DNA from: Sporosarcina sp. ACRSM
Lineage (GTDB): Bacteria > Bacillota > Bacilli > Bacillales_A > Planococcaceae
Reading direction: 5' to 3'
DNA length: 64,000 nt
Assembly: GCF_022346545.1 (NCBI RefSeq)
Contig: NZ_JAKRNU010000001.1
Coordinates: 372,001-436,000 of the forward strand
Every line of letters begins with the position of its first letter. Position 1 is the first letter of the stretch. The notes beneath the pieces were generated by a model. It saw nothing but the letters and a program-made list of their open reading frames with translations. It searched no databases and was not told where the DNA came from. Position numbers and translations under genes: made by a program. Shown in pieces: positions 38,183 to 46,913 of this stretch.

Positions 38183-39382
38183 CTATCGTAAATTATTCAA
38201 TCGTTCTGTCTGACTTAAAATGTCTGTAATACGCACGCCGAAGTTTTCATCGATAACGACAACTTCACCTTTCGCAATATGGCGATCGTTTACCAATATA
38301 TCGACGGGCTCGCCTGCCAACTTATCAAGTTCAATAATCGATCCGCTAGACATTTCCAAAATTTCTTTGACAGAACGTTTTGTCCTCCCTAATTCTACAG
38401 TGACTTGTAGAGGAATGTCGAGGAGCATATTTAAATTATTCGATTCGGCCTGATTCAATGTCGGACTGTCAAAACTAGCGAATTGTGCTTGCTGGACATT
38501 TATTGGTTGTTGTGTCCGCATCGGAGGCGGCTGTGGTGCGGCACTTTGCCGTCCCAAATAAGGATCCTCTGCAGGCTGTTGTCGCTCTGCGACCGGCATA
38601 CTTTGTTCGTATGCGGGTTGGGTTGGAGTCGACTGCGGCGGTTGCACAGGCGGCGCTTGTTCTGCGATCGCTGCAGCCTCCTCTACCTCGCCGCCTACTA
38701 ATGACATAACGAGATTTTTTCCGAATCGAAGTGGAAGAAGTTGCATAATCTCCGAATCGATTAGCGAGCCAACCTTCAACGTAAACGACACTTTCACTAG
38801 CAAATCATCTTCGGGTATATGTTCACGCCCCTGATCGGATTGTACATCCATTAAGTCGATCGTCGGAGGAGAAATATCCACTTTTTTATTAAATACGGTC
38901 GACATGGAAGTCGCCGCGGATCCCATCATCTGGTTCATCGCCTCTTGAACGGCACTTAGATGGATTTCACCGAGATCCATATTCGGTGTTGTGCCGTCAC
39001 CGCCCAACATGAGGTCTGCGATGATCGCGGCATCACTTTGCTTGATAACAAGCAAGTTCATGCCACTTAATCCTTCCGTATATTCCACTTTAATCGCGAC
39101 ATATGGATGGATGAATTCCGCCTCAAGGCTTTCTTTGTCGATAACAGTAATCGTCGGTGTTGTAATTTCCACTTTTTGGCCAAGCAACGCTGACAAGGCG
39201 GTTGCAGAGCTACCAAAGGAAATATTACCAATTTCCCCAAGTGCATCCTTTTCCATTTCATTCAAATAATCTTCTGTCTTGATTTCTTTAGTGGACGAGA
39301 CTTCGGATTCTTCAGTCCCCACCGGTTCTCCGCGTAATAATGCTTCAATTTCTTCTTGTGAAAGGATATTATCACTCATCAT
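38183..39382 (-). CDS. fliY: Flagellar switch/phosphatase protein FliY
   Basis: FliY is the FliN-type switch component of Bacillus with CheY-P phosphatase activity. The 399-residue protein has an N-terminal CheY-P-binding peptide (ILSQEEIEALLRG) and two CheC-type ExxN motifs (DALGEIGNISFGSSATALSA and AVQEAMNQMMGSAATSMST). A Pro/Gln-rich linker precedes the C-terminal SpoA/FliN domain (IPLQVTVELGRTKRSVKEILEMSSGSIIELDKLAGEPVDILVN). The start is the ATG at 39382, 8 bases after GGAGG; the next codon is also ATG and equally possible. It overlaps the fliM stop. Confidence 0.96.
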   Translation of the reverse strand: MMSDNILSQEEIEALLRGEPVGTEESEVSSTKEIKTEDYLNEMEKDALGEIGNISFGSSATALSALLGQKVEITTPTITVIDKESLEAEFIHPYVAIKVEYTEGLSGMNLLVIKQSDAAIIADLMLGGDGTTPNMDLGEIHLSAVQEAMNQMMGSAATSMSTVFNKKVDISPPTIDLMDVQSDQGREHIPEDDLLVKVSFTLKVGSLIDSEIMQLLPLRFGKNLVMSLVGGEVEEAAAIAEQAPPVQPPQSTPTQPAYEQSMPVAERQQPAEDPYLGRQSAAPQPPPMRTQQPINVQQAQFASFDSPTLNQAESNNLNMLLDIPLQVTVELGRTKRSVKEILEMSSGSIIELDKLAGEPVDILVNDRHIAKGEVVVIDENFGVRITDILSQTERLNNLR

Positions 39383-40370
39383 CTTCATCCCCTCCTATCC
39401 TAGTTTCGATAATCTGAATAGCCATCTTATTTCTCAAATGCCCGGGCTGTCCAGTGAATTTCGGTATATTTCCGACTTTGATAATAAGCGGATCGTCAAT
39501 CTTCCGATCAAGTGAAATGACATCGCCAACTTGTAAATGGAGAAAATCCTCCACCGTCATTTGACCTTGTCCCAACTGAGCAACAATCGGTAGTGGTGCT
39601 TTTTTTAACCGTCTTTCAAGTAAAATGCTTTGCTCTGGCGTCGGTTCTTTCTTATTGGACTGCATCCAATACCTGACAGACAAGTTCGGTACAATCGGTT
39701 CCAAGACGACATGTGGAATACAAATATTGATCATGCCGCTCGATTCACCGATCATAATGTTGAAGGAGATGACGACCACCGTTTCATTCGGCGAAATCAT
39801 TTGTAGAAACTGGGGATTTACTTCCATTTCTTTCAAATAAGGATCGATATCGATAATACCCGACCAAGCCTCCCGCAAATTATCAAAGGAGCGTTCAAAA
39901 AGATTGGTCATGATTTTCGTTTCGATTTCGGTCAGATTATCGACTTTTCCCGGGCTCGCGCCAACGCCTCCCATTAGACGGTCGAGCATTGAATAAGCGA
40001 TGTTTGGATTTACTTCCATTAAAATGTTCCCATCCAATGGCGGAACTTCAAAAATATTAATCAGCGTCATATTCGGAATGGAACGGATGAATTCCTCAAA
40101 CGGGATTTGGTCGACCGACGCGACATTAATCTGAACATAAGTCCGAAGTTGAGCCGAAAAATACGTCGTCAACAAACGGGCAAAGTTTTCATGAATCCGC
40201 GTCAAACTGCGGATCTGGTCTTTGGAAAAGCGGAGGGCACGTTTGAAATCGTACACTTTGACCTTCCGGGTTTCCTCCTCAGCCTTCATGTCTTCTGCTG
40301 ACATTTCTCCTGTCGATAGCGCCGATAAAAGCGCGTCTATCTCGTTTTGAGACAAAATATCCCCGGACAT
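39372..40370 (-). CDS. fliM: Flagellar motor switch protein FliM
   Basis: FliM forms the C-ring and binds CheY-P. The 332 residues begin with the CheY-binding peptide (ILSQNEIDALLSAL), followed by the CheC-like middle domain (VYDFKRALRFSKDQIRSLTRIHENFARLL, then GGVGASPG, the typical GGxGxxxG loop). The C-terminal SpoA domain contains VAQLGQGQMTVEDFLHLQVGDVISL. It lies 45 bp after fliL and overlaps fliY by a few bases. Confidence 0.97.
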   Translation of the reverse strand: MSGDILSQNEIDALLSALSTGEMSAEDMKAEEETRKVKVYDFKRALRFSKDQIRSLTRIHENFARLLTTYFSAQLRTYVQINVASVDQIPFEEFIRSIPNMTLINIFEVPPLDGNILMEVNPNIAYSMLDRLMGGVGASPGKVDNLTEIETKIMTNLFERSFDNLREAWSGIIDIDPYLKEMEVNPQFLQMISPNETVVVISFNIMIGESSGMINICIPHVVLEPIVPNLSVRYWMQSNKKEPTPEQSILLERRLKKAPLPIVAQLGQGQMTVEDFLHLQVGDVISLDRKIDDPLIIKVGNIPKFTGQPGHLRNKMAIQIIETRIGGDEDDE

Positions 40371-40415
40371 ATGGCCACCTCCTGCCTTCTATATGATTTG
40401 TTATTGCATAAATCG

Positions 40416-40841
40416 TCATTGGATAATATAGGAGACGATATACACTTTTTCAATTTGGCCTTCTTGCATCAGCGGATCTAACTGCGATTTGATTGCATCC
40501 TCAAATGCCTGTTTCCCGACCTTCCCTTCCAAGTCTTTCGACGTCATCTCGGACAATTCTTGGATGACCATATTTTTCACTTGAAAATCGCGTTTGGCCA
40601 GTTCAGCTGCCGCTTTTTTATTGTCCGTCTGGATTTTCAAGGAAATCCGGATGAACTGATTGCCCGCCAGATTCGTCGTAATCTCTTCGACATCGACAGA
40701 AGACTCGATGATTTCATCGATTGTCGGTTCTTTATCCGAATCCCCTTTTGTCATTTGTGTGACCAGTATGAGTGCAACAACGCCGACAAGTGTAATACAA
40801 ACTAAGATGATCAGGGATATGGTCAACACTTTATTCTTCAT
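40416..40841 (-). CDS. fliL: Flagellar basal body-associated protein FliL
   Basis: FliL surrounds the stator units. The 141-residue protein has one N-terminal membrane helix (VLTISLIILVCITLVGVVALILV) and an extracytoplasmic domain with the conserved C-terminal block LEGKVGKQAFEDAIKSQLDPLMQEGQIEKVYIV. I use the ATG at 40841, with GAGGTG 6 bases upstream; a GTG three codons earlier lies inside that site. Its start overlaps flbD by 11 bp. Confidence 0.94.
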   Translation of the reverse strand: MKNKVLTISLIILVCITLVGVVALILVTQMTKGDSDKEPTIDEIIESSVDVEEITTNLAGNQFIRISLKIQTDNKKAAAELAKRDFQVKNMVIQELSEMTSKDLEGKVGKQAFEDAIKSQLDPLMQEGQIEKVYIVSYIIQ

Positions 40842-41052
40842 GTTCTTCACCTCGGATATGCGGATTGGATAACAGCTGGACCGCCTGATAAAATTCTATA
40901 ATTCGGCTGTGCACTGCTTCAGCCGTATCAAGGACGACATATTTCGTACCTGTCGTCAAGGTAATGGTCGTATCTGGAAACGTCTCTACTTTTTCTATGT
41001 ACAAGGCGTTCAATGTGAACACCGTGCCATTAAGGCGTGTAACTTGAATCAT
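40831..41052 (-). CDS. flbD: Flagellar protein FlbD (SwrD)
   Basis: This is a 73-residue protein of the FlbD family, beginning MIQVTRLNGTVFTLNALYIEKVE, which is the family core. SwrD in B. subtilis raises flagellar torque for swarming. Homologues start at MI, which fixes the ATG at 41052. The only good Shine-Dalgarno (AAAAGGAGG) is 34 bases upstream, separated from the ATG by a 9-bp all-GC stem-loop. A TTG seven codons earlier (41073) would stand 13 bases from that site and is an alternative start. It overlaps fliL by 11 bp. Confidence 0.9.
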   Translation of the reverse strand: MIQVTRLNGTVFTLNALYIEKVETFPDTTITLTTGTKYVVLDTAEAVHSRIIEFYQAVQLLSNPHIRGEEHEE

Positions 41053-41059
41053 ATGTAAG

Positions 41060-41088
41060 GGGCCGGGCAGCAAGAGCCGGCCCGGCCC
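41060..41088. promoter_or_regulatory. All-GC stem-loop between ribosome binding site and start of flbD
   Basis: GGGCCGGGC (41060-41068) and GCCCGGCCC (41080-41088) form a perfect 9-bp GC stem with an 11-base loop. It lies between AAAAGGAGG (to 41087) and the flbD ATG (41052) and includes the last two G of the Shine-Dalgarno. There is no T-tract. Confidence 0.75.
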
Positions 41089-41132
41089 TCCTTTTCTAGT
41101 GAAATCATACTAACTTAGTAGATAAAATTAGA

Positions 41133-41957
41133 TCATCGTTTTAGGTTGACAAGCTCTTGAAGGATTTCGTCTGAAGTCGTGATGATCCGTGTATTTGCTT
41201 GGAAACCACGTTGTGCCACGATCATTTCAGTGAATTCTTCAGCAAGGTCGACGTTGGACATTTCTAGGGAGCCAGATTTGATAGCTCCAAGTCCTTCTTC
41301 AAGTGGTGTCATATCCTCAGATGGATTACCGGAGTTTGCCGATACTTGAAAGTAGTTTCCTCCTACTTTTTCAAGCCCTCCAGGGTTATTGAATTTCACT
41401 AAAGAAATTATCTGCGGATCATCATTTAATTCGCCATCTACAACAAAATTCACAGCGCCATTTTGTCCAATTGAGAGCGAAGTTGCGTTAAGCGGAACTA
41501 TAATCTGTTCCCCTTCTGTGTCCAATAGAAAACGCCCCTCACCATCAACGATTCTCGCTTCTTCGGCATCGTCGCCTTCACCTTTATCTAAGTAAAAATT
41601 TCCTGCTCTTGTAAAAAGTACATCCTCTTCATCCTCGCCATTTTGAACCCGGAAGTATCCATCCCCTTCAATCGCAAGGTCTAATGTATTCCCTGTATAT
41701 TGCGTTGAGCCTCCTCCATGAATTGTATCAATGGCGGCAATTTGTGAACCTAAACCAACTTGTTTCGGATTAACTCCACCGCGATTATCTGTTGGCGCTG
41801 ATGCTCCCGCCACTGTCTGCGAATACAAATCCTTGAAGATAACCCGTCCTTTTTTAAATCCATACGTATTGACATTCGAAATATTGTTCCCGATGACGTC
41901 CAGTTTTGTTTGGAAGTTCCGAAGTCCTGAGATTCCTGAGTACATTGAGCGTAGCAT
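41133..41957 (-). CDS. flgE: Flagellar hook protein FlgE (FlgG/FlgE family)
   Basis: This 274-residue protein starts MLRSMYSGISGLRNFQTKLDVIGNNISNVNT, the rod/hook N-terminal helix, has the central TLDLAIEGDGYFRVQ block, and ends LEMSNVDLAEEFTEMIVAQRGFQANTRIITTSDEILQELVNLKR. Automatic annotation would call it FlgG from length and fold. The syntenic B. subtilis gene, downstream of flgD, has been shown to encode the hook protein, and is now called flgE. The N- and C-terminal heptad regions needed for polymerisation are intact. It lies between the small TIGR02530-type gene and flbD. Confidence 0.92.
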   Translation of the reverse strand: MLRSMYSGISGLRNFQTKLDVIGNNISNVNTYGFKKGRVIFKDLYSQTVAGASAPTDNRGGVNPKQVGLGSQIAAIDTIHGGGSTQYTGNTLDLAIEGDGYFRVQNGEDEEDVLFTRAGNFYLDKGEGDDAEEARIVDGEGRFLLDTEGEQIIVPLNATSLSIGQNGAVNFVVDGELNDDPQIISLVKFNNPGGLEKVGGNYFQVSANSGNPSEDMTPLEEGLGAIKSGSLEMSNVDLAEEFTEMIVAQRGFQANTRIITTSDEILQELVNLKR

Positions 41958-42042
41958 ATTACTGTTTTCCCCTCTCGGTTTTTAAGTGTAGCCGCGTCTA
42001 TCAGTCGGCGGCTGATGGCATCCTGAACAGGTCCTGCCATGA

Positions 42043-42423
42043 TTAACTGAGCACGATTGTGCCGTCGATGTTTGTAAACAACTGATCTTTCGCTTCCATG
42101 CGATCCATCGCTGTAATGACGGTGGCGTTTTTGGCGCTGACGATAAGTGCAGCTTGTTCCATCAAGACGAGCGATTCTTTGATTCCTTTCGATTTCGCCT
42201 CGTTCACCTTGTCTGTGATGTGTGCCCATTCGGCTTCCGATATATGAATATTCCGTTCCGCTAATCGGTCGGATGCATGCTTGCTGATTTTCAATGCAGC
42301 AGGTTGCATTGCTTCATTCAGATGGTCGAGAAACGCTTTGGTCGGGCTTTGTGTGAGTTGCGGCGCTTGTCCTTGGCGTACGAACGGTTGCGATGGAATG
42401 CGATGGAGGTTTATGTTATCCAT
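42043..42423 (-). CDS. Flagellar operon protein of TIGR02530 type
   Basis: This 126-residue protein is encoded between flgD and flgE. The conserved part is ISKHASDRLAERNIHISEAEWAHITDKVNEAKSKG, then LVLMEQAALIVSAKNATVITAMDR, which matches the flagellar operon protein family I know as TIGR02530. Its function is not established, and a role near hook assembly is inferred from position alone. GGAG lies 7 bases before the ATG. B. subtilis 168 lacks an annotated gene at this place, but many other Bacilli have it. Confidence 0.85.
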   Translation of the reverse strand: MDNINLHRIPSQPFVRQGQAPQLTQSPTKAFLDHLNEAMQPAALKISKHASDRLAERNIHISEAEWAHITDKVNEAKSKGIKESLVLMEQAALIVSAKNATVITAMDRMEAKDQLFTNIDGTIVLS

Positions 42424-42442
42424 GTCATCGCTCCGATCTCCG

Positions 42443-43090
42443 TTATTGGCTGATTGATGTAAAAAGATCGCCGCTAATGCGACTGCCGTCTTCTAAAATA
42501 TATTGCAGCTTCCCTTCTTTATTGGACACGGAGACGACCCTTCCGGACTTTTCTTCTTCTCCATCCATATAACCGACTGTCTTGCCGATTAACATGCTTG
42601 CCTCGACAAGACTATTCGTATTCCCCGAACTTGCAAGCACTTCGGAAATATTGCCGGGTGTCAATTCCTTGCCATTTTCCAGTGTGAATACAGCTGAACC
42701 ATTAACGAATTTAATGGAAGTGATCTTGCCTGTCCCTTCGTTCACAACCGGTTTACCATCCTCTCCAGTTTCCTCCGTTATTTCATGCCAACGGATATCC
42801 TTACCGACAAAGTTATTGTATTGGATCAGTTGTGATTGATTTTGCGCTTCTGCAAATTTCTCAAAGGACTTTGATAGATTCATTGTCTGTTCAAGCGCGG
42901 AAAACTGTGCCATCTGAGCAATGAATTCATTATCTTTCATCGGGTTTGTCGGGTCTTGGTTTTGCAATTGGGCGATGAGCAATTTCATGAAATCATCTTT
43001 ACCTAGCGTCCCGTCACCTGTTTTTCGCTCATCACGTTGCTTATTGATCAAAAACATGGAATCCGTAATTTTCTGTTGGCCTTCAATCAT
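42443..43090 (-). CDS. flgD: Flagellar hook assembly scaffold protein FlgD
   Basis: FlgD caps the growing hook. The 215-residue protein has the conserved N-terminal block TLGKDDFMKLLIAQLQNQDPTNPMKDNEFIAQMAQFSALEQTMNLS, which defines the family. The C-terminal half (GKDIRWHEITEETGED onward) is a beta-rich segment resembling the FlgD tudor/Fn3 region. GGAGGTG precedes the ATG. It lies 2 bp after fliK. Confidence 0.95.
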   Translation of the reverse strand: MIEGQQKITDSMFLINKQRDERKTGDGTLGKDDFMKLLIAQLQNQDPTNPMKDNEFIAQMAQFSALEQTMNLSKSFEKFAEAQNQSQLIQYNNFVGKDIRWHEITEETGEDGKPVVNEGTGKITSIKFVNGSAVFTLENGKELTPGNISEVLASSGNTNSLVEASMLIGKTVGYMDGEEEKSGRVVSVSNKEGKLQYILEDGSRISGDLFTSISQ

Positions 43091-43092
43091 CG

Positions 43093-44496
43093 TTACACCT
43101 CCAGTTCTATCATATATTCTTGAAAGGTCTTATCTTCTTCGCTGTTTTGGTTATGCTGTTGTTCAGCTTCTTGCTGTTGCCTTCCAAACTGTTGGTTAAA
43201 GGCTTGCTCGCGATCATTTCTTGCAGTATCTTGAAGCGTTTGTGAAATGTCAATGCGATCGATTTGAATGTTTTGCTGGACGAATGCTTGTCGTAATTGA
43301 TGCAATTGACTATCCAACATCTCTTTCCCAAGAGCTGTCGATGCGAGAATACGTGCAGTCATGACGCCGTTCGTTTGCAATAATTCAATCCGGACTTGTC
43401 CAAGATGTTCCGGATACAATTTAATGAGTAACCGGTTCGTCCCGCCGGTCTGTCCAAAATTGGAGCGTTTGAAAATCGTTTGCATTTCACGGATCAAGGC
43501 TTCGCTTCGTGTATGATTTTCCAGTTCCGTAACAGCGAATTCACCTTTTGCTACTGCAACTGTTCCAATTGTGCTGTTCACAGCTTGCTGTGATGTTTCT
43601 TTGGATTGATTTACACTCGTCAAAGAATCTTGACCCACTTTCATAGTCGTTTCGTCCAACACTTTTTGAGATGAACTGGTCGATAGTGGGCTAGTTTGTT
43701 GTGTCGTCTGACGGATCGTTTGTTTTTCGCCATTTTCTACGGATCCATCTTCCTTCATCGATTGGCTTGCATCAATCCGGGCGGTTACCCTTACCGGATG
43801 CATCTGCTCCGGAAGGCTGAACAAAGGTTGCTTGCTTTGGTTTTTAGCGTGTAAATTTGTTTCAACCTGTTCCCTCGCTGCCGACAACTGAATTTGCAAG
43901 GCAAAAACTTGCTGTTCTTGCTTCAAAAGCAAATCGGTTTTCGGTGCGATCAACTCCATAGCCTTCAATAGTGTCAACAATTCTGCTGCTTGTTGTTTGG
44001 AGATGGCACCTTTCCCTCCAAGAGCATCCGTCAAGTCTTTGAAAAAAGTCGGGGCGATCTTATCAATCCTATCCAACACCGTCCATACATCGGACAAGTT
44101 AACAAGTTCCACTTCACTCTGTCCCGCATTTTCCAGTAGTTGCGATAACGACTCCATCAACTGCTGCGTATCTAAATGAAGCTGTTCCGCCAGTTGGTTA
44201 ATATCGCCAAGGTGCGTAACGGATTGGAGATTCCCCTCTTCCGATTCGTCACCTAATTCCCCGGCAATCACTTCTAACTCTTCGATCGTAGTTGCATTCA
44301 ATAACGCAATGATCGTTTCATCTGAAGTTGTGTCGTCAACTGGCTGTACGTCAGACATGTTTGCTTGTGGATTGTTAACCGCTAAACTTCCAAATACAGA
44401 TCCAAACGTTTGCCCAGATGTTTGGCTTGTCTGTACGTTCGTAGTCTTATTTTGTACATGCATACCTATCATTGTTTGTAATGCTGCGATATTCAC
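43093..44496 (-). CDS. fliK: Flagellar hook-length control protein FliK
   Basis: FliK measures the hook and triggers the FlhB substrate switch. The 467-residue protein has a long low-complexity Gln/Ser/Thr-rich ruler region and a C-terminal Flg_hook domain (NRLLIKLYPEHLGQVRIELLQTNGVMTARILASTALGKEMLDSQLHQLRQAF). The start codon is GTG, with GGGAGGTG 6 to 7 bases upstream. It is followed by flgD and preceded by the MotE-like gene. A second FliK-C-like protein is encoded by ylqG at the far end of the window. Confidence 0.92.
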   Translation of the reverse strand: MNIAALQTMIGMHVQNKTTNVQTSQTSGQTFGSVFGSLAVNNPQANMSDVQPVDDTTSDETIIALLNATTIEELEVIAGELGDESEEGNLQSVTHLGDINQLAEQLHLDTQQLMESLSQLLENAGQSEVELVNLSDVWTVLDRIDKIAPTFFKDLTDALGGKGAISKQQAAELLTLLKAMELIAPKTDLLLKQEQQVFALQIQLSAAREQVETNLHAKNQSKQPLFSLPEQMHPVRVTARIDASQSMKEDGSVENGEKQTIRQTTQQTSPLSTSSSQKVLDETTMKVGQDSLTSVNQSKETSQQAVNSTIGTVAVAKGEFAVTELENHTRSEALIREMQTIFKRSNFGQTGGTNRLLIKLYPEHLGQVRIELLQTNGVMTARILASTALGKEMLDSQLHQLRQAFVQQNIQIDRIDISQTLQDTARNDREQAFNQQFGRQQQEAEQQHNQNSEEDKTFQEYMIELEV

Positions 44497-44526
44497 TTAG
44501 TCACCTCCCTTCAAAATGGCTTCATC

Positions 44527-45129
44527 TCATCTGGTCATCATCGTCGTATATTTTGCTGCATCCTCCGGTGACATTTTTTCTAAAATAGCTGCTAGGTCAT
44601 CCGGCTTCAAACTCGTCAGAATTTGGATCGCTTCGGCATCATTCATATTCGTAATAACAGGGGCTGCTGATTTAGCGGACATTTGTTCAAAAGTCCGGAC
44701 AATTTCTGCAAACTGCTTAGTCGTATCTTCCTTTTCACGTTGGAGCTTTTCAATTTCTTCAAGTAGCTTTTCCTGTTCCATGAGCAGTTGCTTCTTTTCG
44801 TCTGAAGACTGATCGAGTTGCTGCTGTAATTTGAACAGTTGGGCTTCTTTTTCTTGAATCTCGGCTTGAAGTGTGACCACTCGCTCTTCCGATACAAGTT
44901 CCGTTTCTTCGGGCTTATCATTTTGTTCCGAGCTGAATGGCAACTTGCTGGACCACTCTTTCGCCTTGTCAAACACGTTGATATCCGCCACTTGTGCAAT
45001 GATCAGGAAAACCGCCGTCGCGAATAGCAAAGGGATAATGACTAAAAGCAGTATCGATTGAAAAATGCCGCGGGATGTCCTTTTTTCCTTAGCGGTCATT
45101 TCCGTAGATTGTTTTGTTCGTTTCACCAC
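44527..45129 (-). CDS. ylxF: MotE-like/MgtE N-domain flagellar protein YlxF
   Basis: This 200-residue protein has one N-terminal membrane helix (ILLLVIIPLLFATAVFLIIA), a long coiled coil (about residues 80-145, EEKQ-rich) and a C-terminal MgtE-N-like segment (SAKSAAPVITNMNDAEAIQILTSLKPDDLAAILEKMSPEDAAKYTTMM). This is the architecture of YlxF in Bacillus and of MotE in alpha-proteobacteria, a motor-stability or FliJ/FliK-associated factor. The start is a GTG (two GTG codons in a row). It lies between fliJ and fliK. Confidence 0.88.
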   Translation of the reverse strand: MVKRTKQSTEMTAKEKRTSRGIFQSILLLVIIPLLFATAVFLIIAQVADINVFDKAKEWSSKLPFSSEQNDKPEETELVSEERVVTLQAEIQEKEAQLFKLQQQLDQSSDEKKQLLMEQEKLLEEIEKLQREKEDTTKQFAEIVRTFEQMSAKSAAPVITNMNDAEAIQILTSLKPDDLAAILEKMSPEDAAKYTTMMTR

Positions 45130-45130
45130 A

Positions 45131-45583
45131 TTACCACCCGTTTTCTCTTCTGCGGAACTTCATTGTCGACAATTCATCGAGCTCGATTGCTTCTAGTTGT
45201 TTCATCTCAGCGCGATGATGTTCACGATCTTTTTCTTTCATTTTCTCAAACTTCTTCACTTCAAGCGATTTTTCCAATAGTTTGTTCTCATACCAATTCA
45301 TTTTTGAACGGGCTTGGATCACTTCTTGTTGCAAGATGGCAATCCTTTTTTCCAAACTGTCGATGAACCGGGCATAATGATGAATTTCGTTAACCGAAAA
45401 GCCCGTGCTCATTTTCTCTTGCTGTTCTTGAAGGACATCTTCTTTCTTTTTCAGCAAATCGTATAGTTTTGTAGCAACCGTCTCAAATGCTTGAATAGAT
45501 GCTTTGAATGCCGCTTCGGTTTCCGTCTTTTCCTGCTCTCGGTAGGTCAATACTTTTTCGAAGCGATAATGATAAGGTTTCAT
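45131..45583 (-). CDS. fliJ: Flagellar export protein FliJ
   Basis: FliJ is the central stalk of the export ATPase and links it to FlhA. The 150-residue protein starts MKPYHYRFEKVLTYREQEK and is almost entirely a two-helix coiled coil, ending MKQLEAIELDELSTMKFRRRE. Low sequence identity is normal in this family; position between fliI and ylxF supports the call. Its ATG overlaps the fliI stop (TGATG-type overlap). Confidence 0.92.
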   Translation of the reverse strand: MKPYHYRFEKVLTYREQEKTETEAAFKASIQAFETVATKLYDLLKKKEDVLQEQQEKMSTGFSVNEIHHYARFIDSLEKRIAILQQEVIQARSKMNWYENKLLEKSLEVKKFEKMKEKDREHHRAEMKQLEAIELDELSTMKFRRRENGW

Positions 45584-46911
45584 CAGTTTCCGCCTCCCGT
45601 TCCAAGCGAAACCAGTTCTTCGATCGTATCTTCCATGGAAATATTATCTTGGAAACTTTGCTTTAAGAAATTGGTGATCAACGGCTCATATTCGATCGCT
45701 TGGTCGATTTCCCTCGACGTGCCTCTTTTATAAGCCCCGATATTGATCAAGTCCTCGGATTTGTCATATGTGTAATACAATTCCCTCAATCGTTCTGCCG
45801 CCTTAATATGTTCCGGATCAGCAATATGGTTCATCAAACGGCTGACACTTTTCAAGACATTAATCGCCGGATACTGCCCTTTGTTGGCAAGTGTCCGATC
45901 CAATACGATATGTCCATCCAAAATCCCACGCACGGCATCGGCAATCGGTTCATTCATATCATCGCCATCGACAAGAACCGTGTAGAATGCTGTAATGGCA
46001 CCATGCTCGTTTGTGCCTGTCCGTTCTAGCAACTCTGGTAAGATTGCAAAAACAGAAGGCGTATACCCTCGTGTTGCAGGCGGTTCGCCGACGGCCAGTC
46101 CAATTTCACGCTGCGCCATCGCAACCCGGGTGACAGAGTCCATCATGAGCATGACGTTCATCCCTTTGTCACGGAAATACTCGGCGATCGCCGTTGCTGT
46201 AAACGCCCCTTTGATGCGCATCAAAGCCGGTTGGTCGGATGTTGCTGCGACGACAATCGTCCTACTTAAACCTTCCGGACCCAAGTCCCGTTCGATGAAT
46301 TCACGCACTTCCCGGCCACGTTCCCCGATCAGTGCGATGACATTCAAATCGGCTGTCGTATTGCGGGCAATCATGCCGAGCAATGTACTTTTTCCTACAC
46401 CAGAACCTGCAAATATGCCGACACGTTGACCATTTCCGACCGTCAGCATGCCGTCGATCGCTTTTACACCGACAGCGAGTTTTTCATTGATCGGTGGGCG
46501 CGTCAGCGCGTTTGGTGGATTTTGTTCAGTCCGGACCGTCGATAATCCTTTTGGCAACGTGCTGTTATCGATCGGCCTCCCCATCGAATCCAACACTTTG
46601 CCGATTAAGTTCATGCCGACCTTCACCTCTAAAGGTTTCCCAAGACTTTCGACAAGGCAACCGCTAGATATATTGCGGATATTCGTATAGGGCATCAGGA
46701 TAACAATTTCCTCCCTAAAACCGACAACTTCCGCTTGGATGATCGAATCTTCTTTTCCCGCAGCATTTAAATGGATATGACAGACATCACCAATCGAACT
46801 TTCCGGCCCTTGTGATTCAATCATGAGGCCGACGACACGGGCAACCCGACCGAATTTTTTAAACGTGTTCACTCGTGGAATAAATTCAGTTAAGTCTGCC
46901 GCTTTTTTCAT
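45583..46911 (-). CDS. fliI: Flagellum-specific ATP synthase FliI
   Basis: FliI is the hexameric export ATPase, related to F1-beta. The 442-residue protein has Walker A in GIFAGSGVGKSTLLGMIARNT, ALIGERGREVREFIERDLG, Walker B in NVMLMMDSVTRVAMAQREIGLAVGEPPATRGYTPSVF, and the typical type III family sequence. I start at the ATG at 46911 (MKKAADL), 7 bases after GGGG; an ATG two codons earlier overlaps the fliH stop (ATGA). A further 33 residues of upstream open frame lie inside fliH and are unlikely to be used. Confidence 0.96.
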   Translation of the reverse strand: MKKAADLTEFIPRVNTFKKFGRVARVVGLMIESQGPESSIGDVCHIHLNAAGKEDSIIQAEVVGFREEIVILMPYTNIRNISSGCLVESLGKPLEVKVGMNLIGKVLDSMGRPIDNSTLPKGLSTVRTEQNPPNALTRPPINEKLAVGVKAIDGMLTVGNGQRVGIFAGSGVGKSTLLGMIARNTTADLNVIALIGERGREVREFIERDLGPEGLSRTIVVAATSDQPALMRIKGAFTATAIAEYFRDKGMNVMLMMDSVTRVAMAQREIGLAVGEPPATRGYTPSVFAILPELLERTGTNEHGAITAFYTVLVDGDDMNEPIADAVRGILDGHIVLDRTLANKGQYPAINVLKSVSRLMNHIADPEHIKAAERLRELYYTYDKSEDLINIGAYKRGTSREIDQAIEYEPLITNFLKQSFQDNISMEDTIEELVSLGTGGGN

Positions 46912-46913
46912 CG

